A DNA stretch of 64,000 nt from Rhodobacter maris (GTDB lineage: Bacteria; Pseudomonadota; Alphaproteobacteria; Rhodobacterales; Rhodobacteraceae), in contig NZ_OBMT01000004.1 of assembly GCF_900217815.1 (NCBI RefSeq), positions 154,957-218,956 on the forward strand, in the 5' to 3' direction. Of this stretch, positions 63,157 through 64,000 are shown one piece after another. The first letter of the stretch is position 1; every line of letters starts with the position of its first letter. The translations under genes were made by a program, and so were the position numbers. A model generated the notes under the pieces. It did no database searches, was not told the origin of the DNA, and worked only from the letters and a program-made list of their open reading frames with translations.

Positions 63157-63658
63157 TCCACGCGCCAAATGTTCCCATTTTGTTCTTAATAATTTCCCAG
63201 CGCATCAGAGTCGAGTCTTCGTGCTTTGGATCGAACACAGGCGTGGCGCGCCAGCGGGTTTCGGCAGCATTCGAGCCCATCCCCTCGGGGATCAGGCACA
63301 GCCCTATGGTGCCCCCGGTCCCCGCCGCCAATTGCAGCCGCCGCCCCTCGCGCAGATCAAGTGGGCGGGTGATTTCGAGCACCACCAGAGCCACAGCCCC
63401 ATCCTTCAGCGCCTCTTCCGCAACGGCGAGCGCATCGGTTTGGTTGGCTGGGTGGGCCAGCAGCACGCGCACCGGATCTAACACCGGCAAAAACCCGACA
63501 GGGTTGAGCGTGTCACCCTGCCAGCTTTCGCGCAGCCACAGAACGGGGCCCTGAACTGCGGCCGCAAGGCAAGCCGCGAAGCTTGAGGCCACAGGCCCGC
63601 AAACCTCATGGACACGCGCGGGGCGAAGGGGGAAAGGAAGAGCAAGATCACGTCGCAT
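63098..63658 (-). CDS. imuA: ImuA-like (RecA/SulA-like) protein
   Basis: A 186-residue protein at the head of the imu cassette. It shows a RecA-like but degenerate pattern: HEVCGPVASSFAACLAAA, VLWLRESWQGD, ALVVLEITRPLDLREGRRL and RWRATPVFDP. It is shorter than many ImuA proteins (about 230-270 residues). The gene overlaps imuB substantially, which suggests coupled translation. There is no clear Shine-Dalgarno at ATG 63656-63658. I found no GTTC-N7-GTTC LexA box in the 270 bases upstream, unlike the usual imu promoter. Confidence 0.8.
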   Translation of the reverse strand: MRRDLALPFPLRPARVHEVCGPVASSFAACLAAAVQGPVLWLRESWQGDTLNPVGFLPVLDPVRVLLAHPANQTDALAVAEEALKDGAVALVVLEITRPLDLREGRRLQLAAGTGGTIGLCLIPEGMGSNAAETRWRATPVFDPKHEDSTLMRWEIIKNKMGTFGAWNVCWNAQAHRLDLVSPAGE

Positions 63659-63829
63659 GGGGAGAGGGTAAGGCGAACACTCCGCCTTGCCAACTGCTGG
63701 GCGGGCCTCTCGGGCATGCCGCTCACATGGACCAGAGAGATTGTTCAGCGCGCCTGAGGTATTTCGCTGCGCAGGTCTTGAAAGGCGGCTTCGCAGAACG
63801 GATCGCTAATGTGCGAATGACCGGAAAGG

Positions 63830-63924
63830 GCCGGCTGTGTCAAAACCCGGCCAGGTGGCTAGGCTGCAGACCCATTGGTTTCAGGCTTCTGGCGTGTTTC
63901 AGGCTCCGCAAGGAGACCTGATCT
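63830..63924 (+). mobile_element. Left end region of an IS5-family element
   Basis: The leader of the transposase at 63925, including TTTCAGGCTTCTGGCG and GGAGACCTGAT, closely matches the reverse complement of 13135-13200 next to the transposase scar by tRNA-Gln. The exact terminal inverted repeat could not be fixed, so the left boundary is approximate. Confidence 0.55.
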
Positions 63925-64000
63925 ATGAGCAATCTTTACTGGCTGACCGAGGCGCAGATGGAGCGTCTGAAACCGTTCTTTCCGAAGAGCCATGGCAAGC
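63925..64000 (+). CDS. IS5-family transposase, truncated by the window edge
   Basis: The first 25 codons (MSNLYWLTEAQMERLKPFF then PKSHGK) match the conserved N-terminus of IS5-group DDE transposases. AAGGAGA lies 10 bases upstream of the ATG. The frame is intact as far as the window goes. It lies about 270 bases upstream of imuA and is transcribed away from it. Confidence 0.85.
   Translation, partial: MSNLYWLTEAQMERLKPFFPKSHGK

Noticed and set aside
63659..63830. LexA box candidates (single GTTC or GAAC sites)
   Set aside because: No second half-site lies at the required 7-base spacing on either strand.

Overview
The window is a GC-rich chromosomal segment from an alphaproteobacterium, most likely a member of the Rhodobacterales (Rhodobacter/Paracoccus/Thioclava-type). 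This is an inference from a split glcD-glcE-glcF operon, a DctPQM TRAP transporter, a VPLPA-CTERM protein, an imuA-imuB-dnaE2 mutagenesis cassette, a small Hsp20 gene behind a sigma-32-like promoter and ROSE-like leader, and intergenic GGGGGCGCTGCCCCC / CCCGGGATATTT hairpins. There is no rRNA and no CRISPR array, and only one tRNA, tRNA-Gln(TTG).

Left third (1-22 kb): a truncated MFS transporter, hsp20, a secreted trypsin-like protease, the glycolate oxidase operon glcDEF, sseB-like and uracil-DNA glycosylase genes, and a short capsule-export block (kpsT-like ATPase, kpsE-like protein with a long N-terminal extension, kdsA). These are followed by a BaiN-type flavoprotein and tRNA-Gln. Just after the tRNA lies the scar of an IS5-type transposase, then an arsenic operon: an arsR-arsC fusion, an ArsJ-associated GAPDH and arsJ. 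The GAPDH is expected to make 1-arseno-3-phosphoglycerate for ArsJ to export. A membrane GGDEF-EAL protein and a TRAP transporter (dctP, dctQ, dctM) close this part.

Middle (22-48 kb): a 650-base gene-poor stretch with a C12 tract; a VPLPA-CTERM surface protein; a cluster of methyltransferase-like proteins and two large glycosyltransferases; a group of exported proteins of unknown function including a Sel1-repeat protein; a Pqi lipid-transport operon (pqiA split in two, pqiB with three MCE domains, pqiC); DUF218 and DUF808 genes; one strikingly AT-rich gene with a Nudix-like motif that looks horizontally acquired; gatB; pepN and, divergent from it, glcB (malate synthase G), which uses the glyoxylate made by GlcDEF.

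Right (48-64 kb): insertion-sequence debris at 48.3-49.0 kb and 57.8-58.2 kb brackets an accessory block. The block holds a 1,329-residue RTX protein built from five tandem modules of about 430 bp and four exported proteins that form two pairs of apparent relatives. A fragment of a second RTX gene's 3' end survives next to an IS66 remnant, which suggests a second RTX gene was lost. The window ends with dnaE2, imuB and imuA (SOS-type mutagenesis) and the first codons of an IS5-family transposase related to the scar beside tRNA-Gln.
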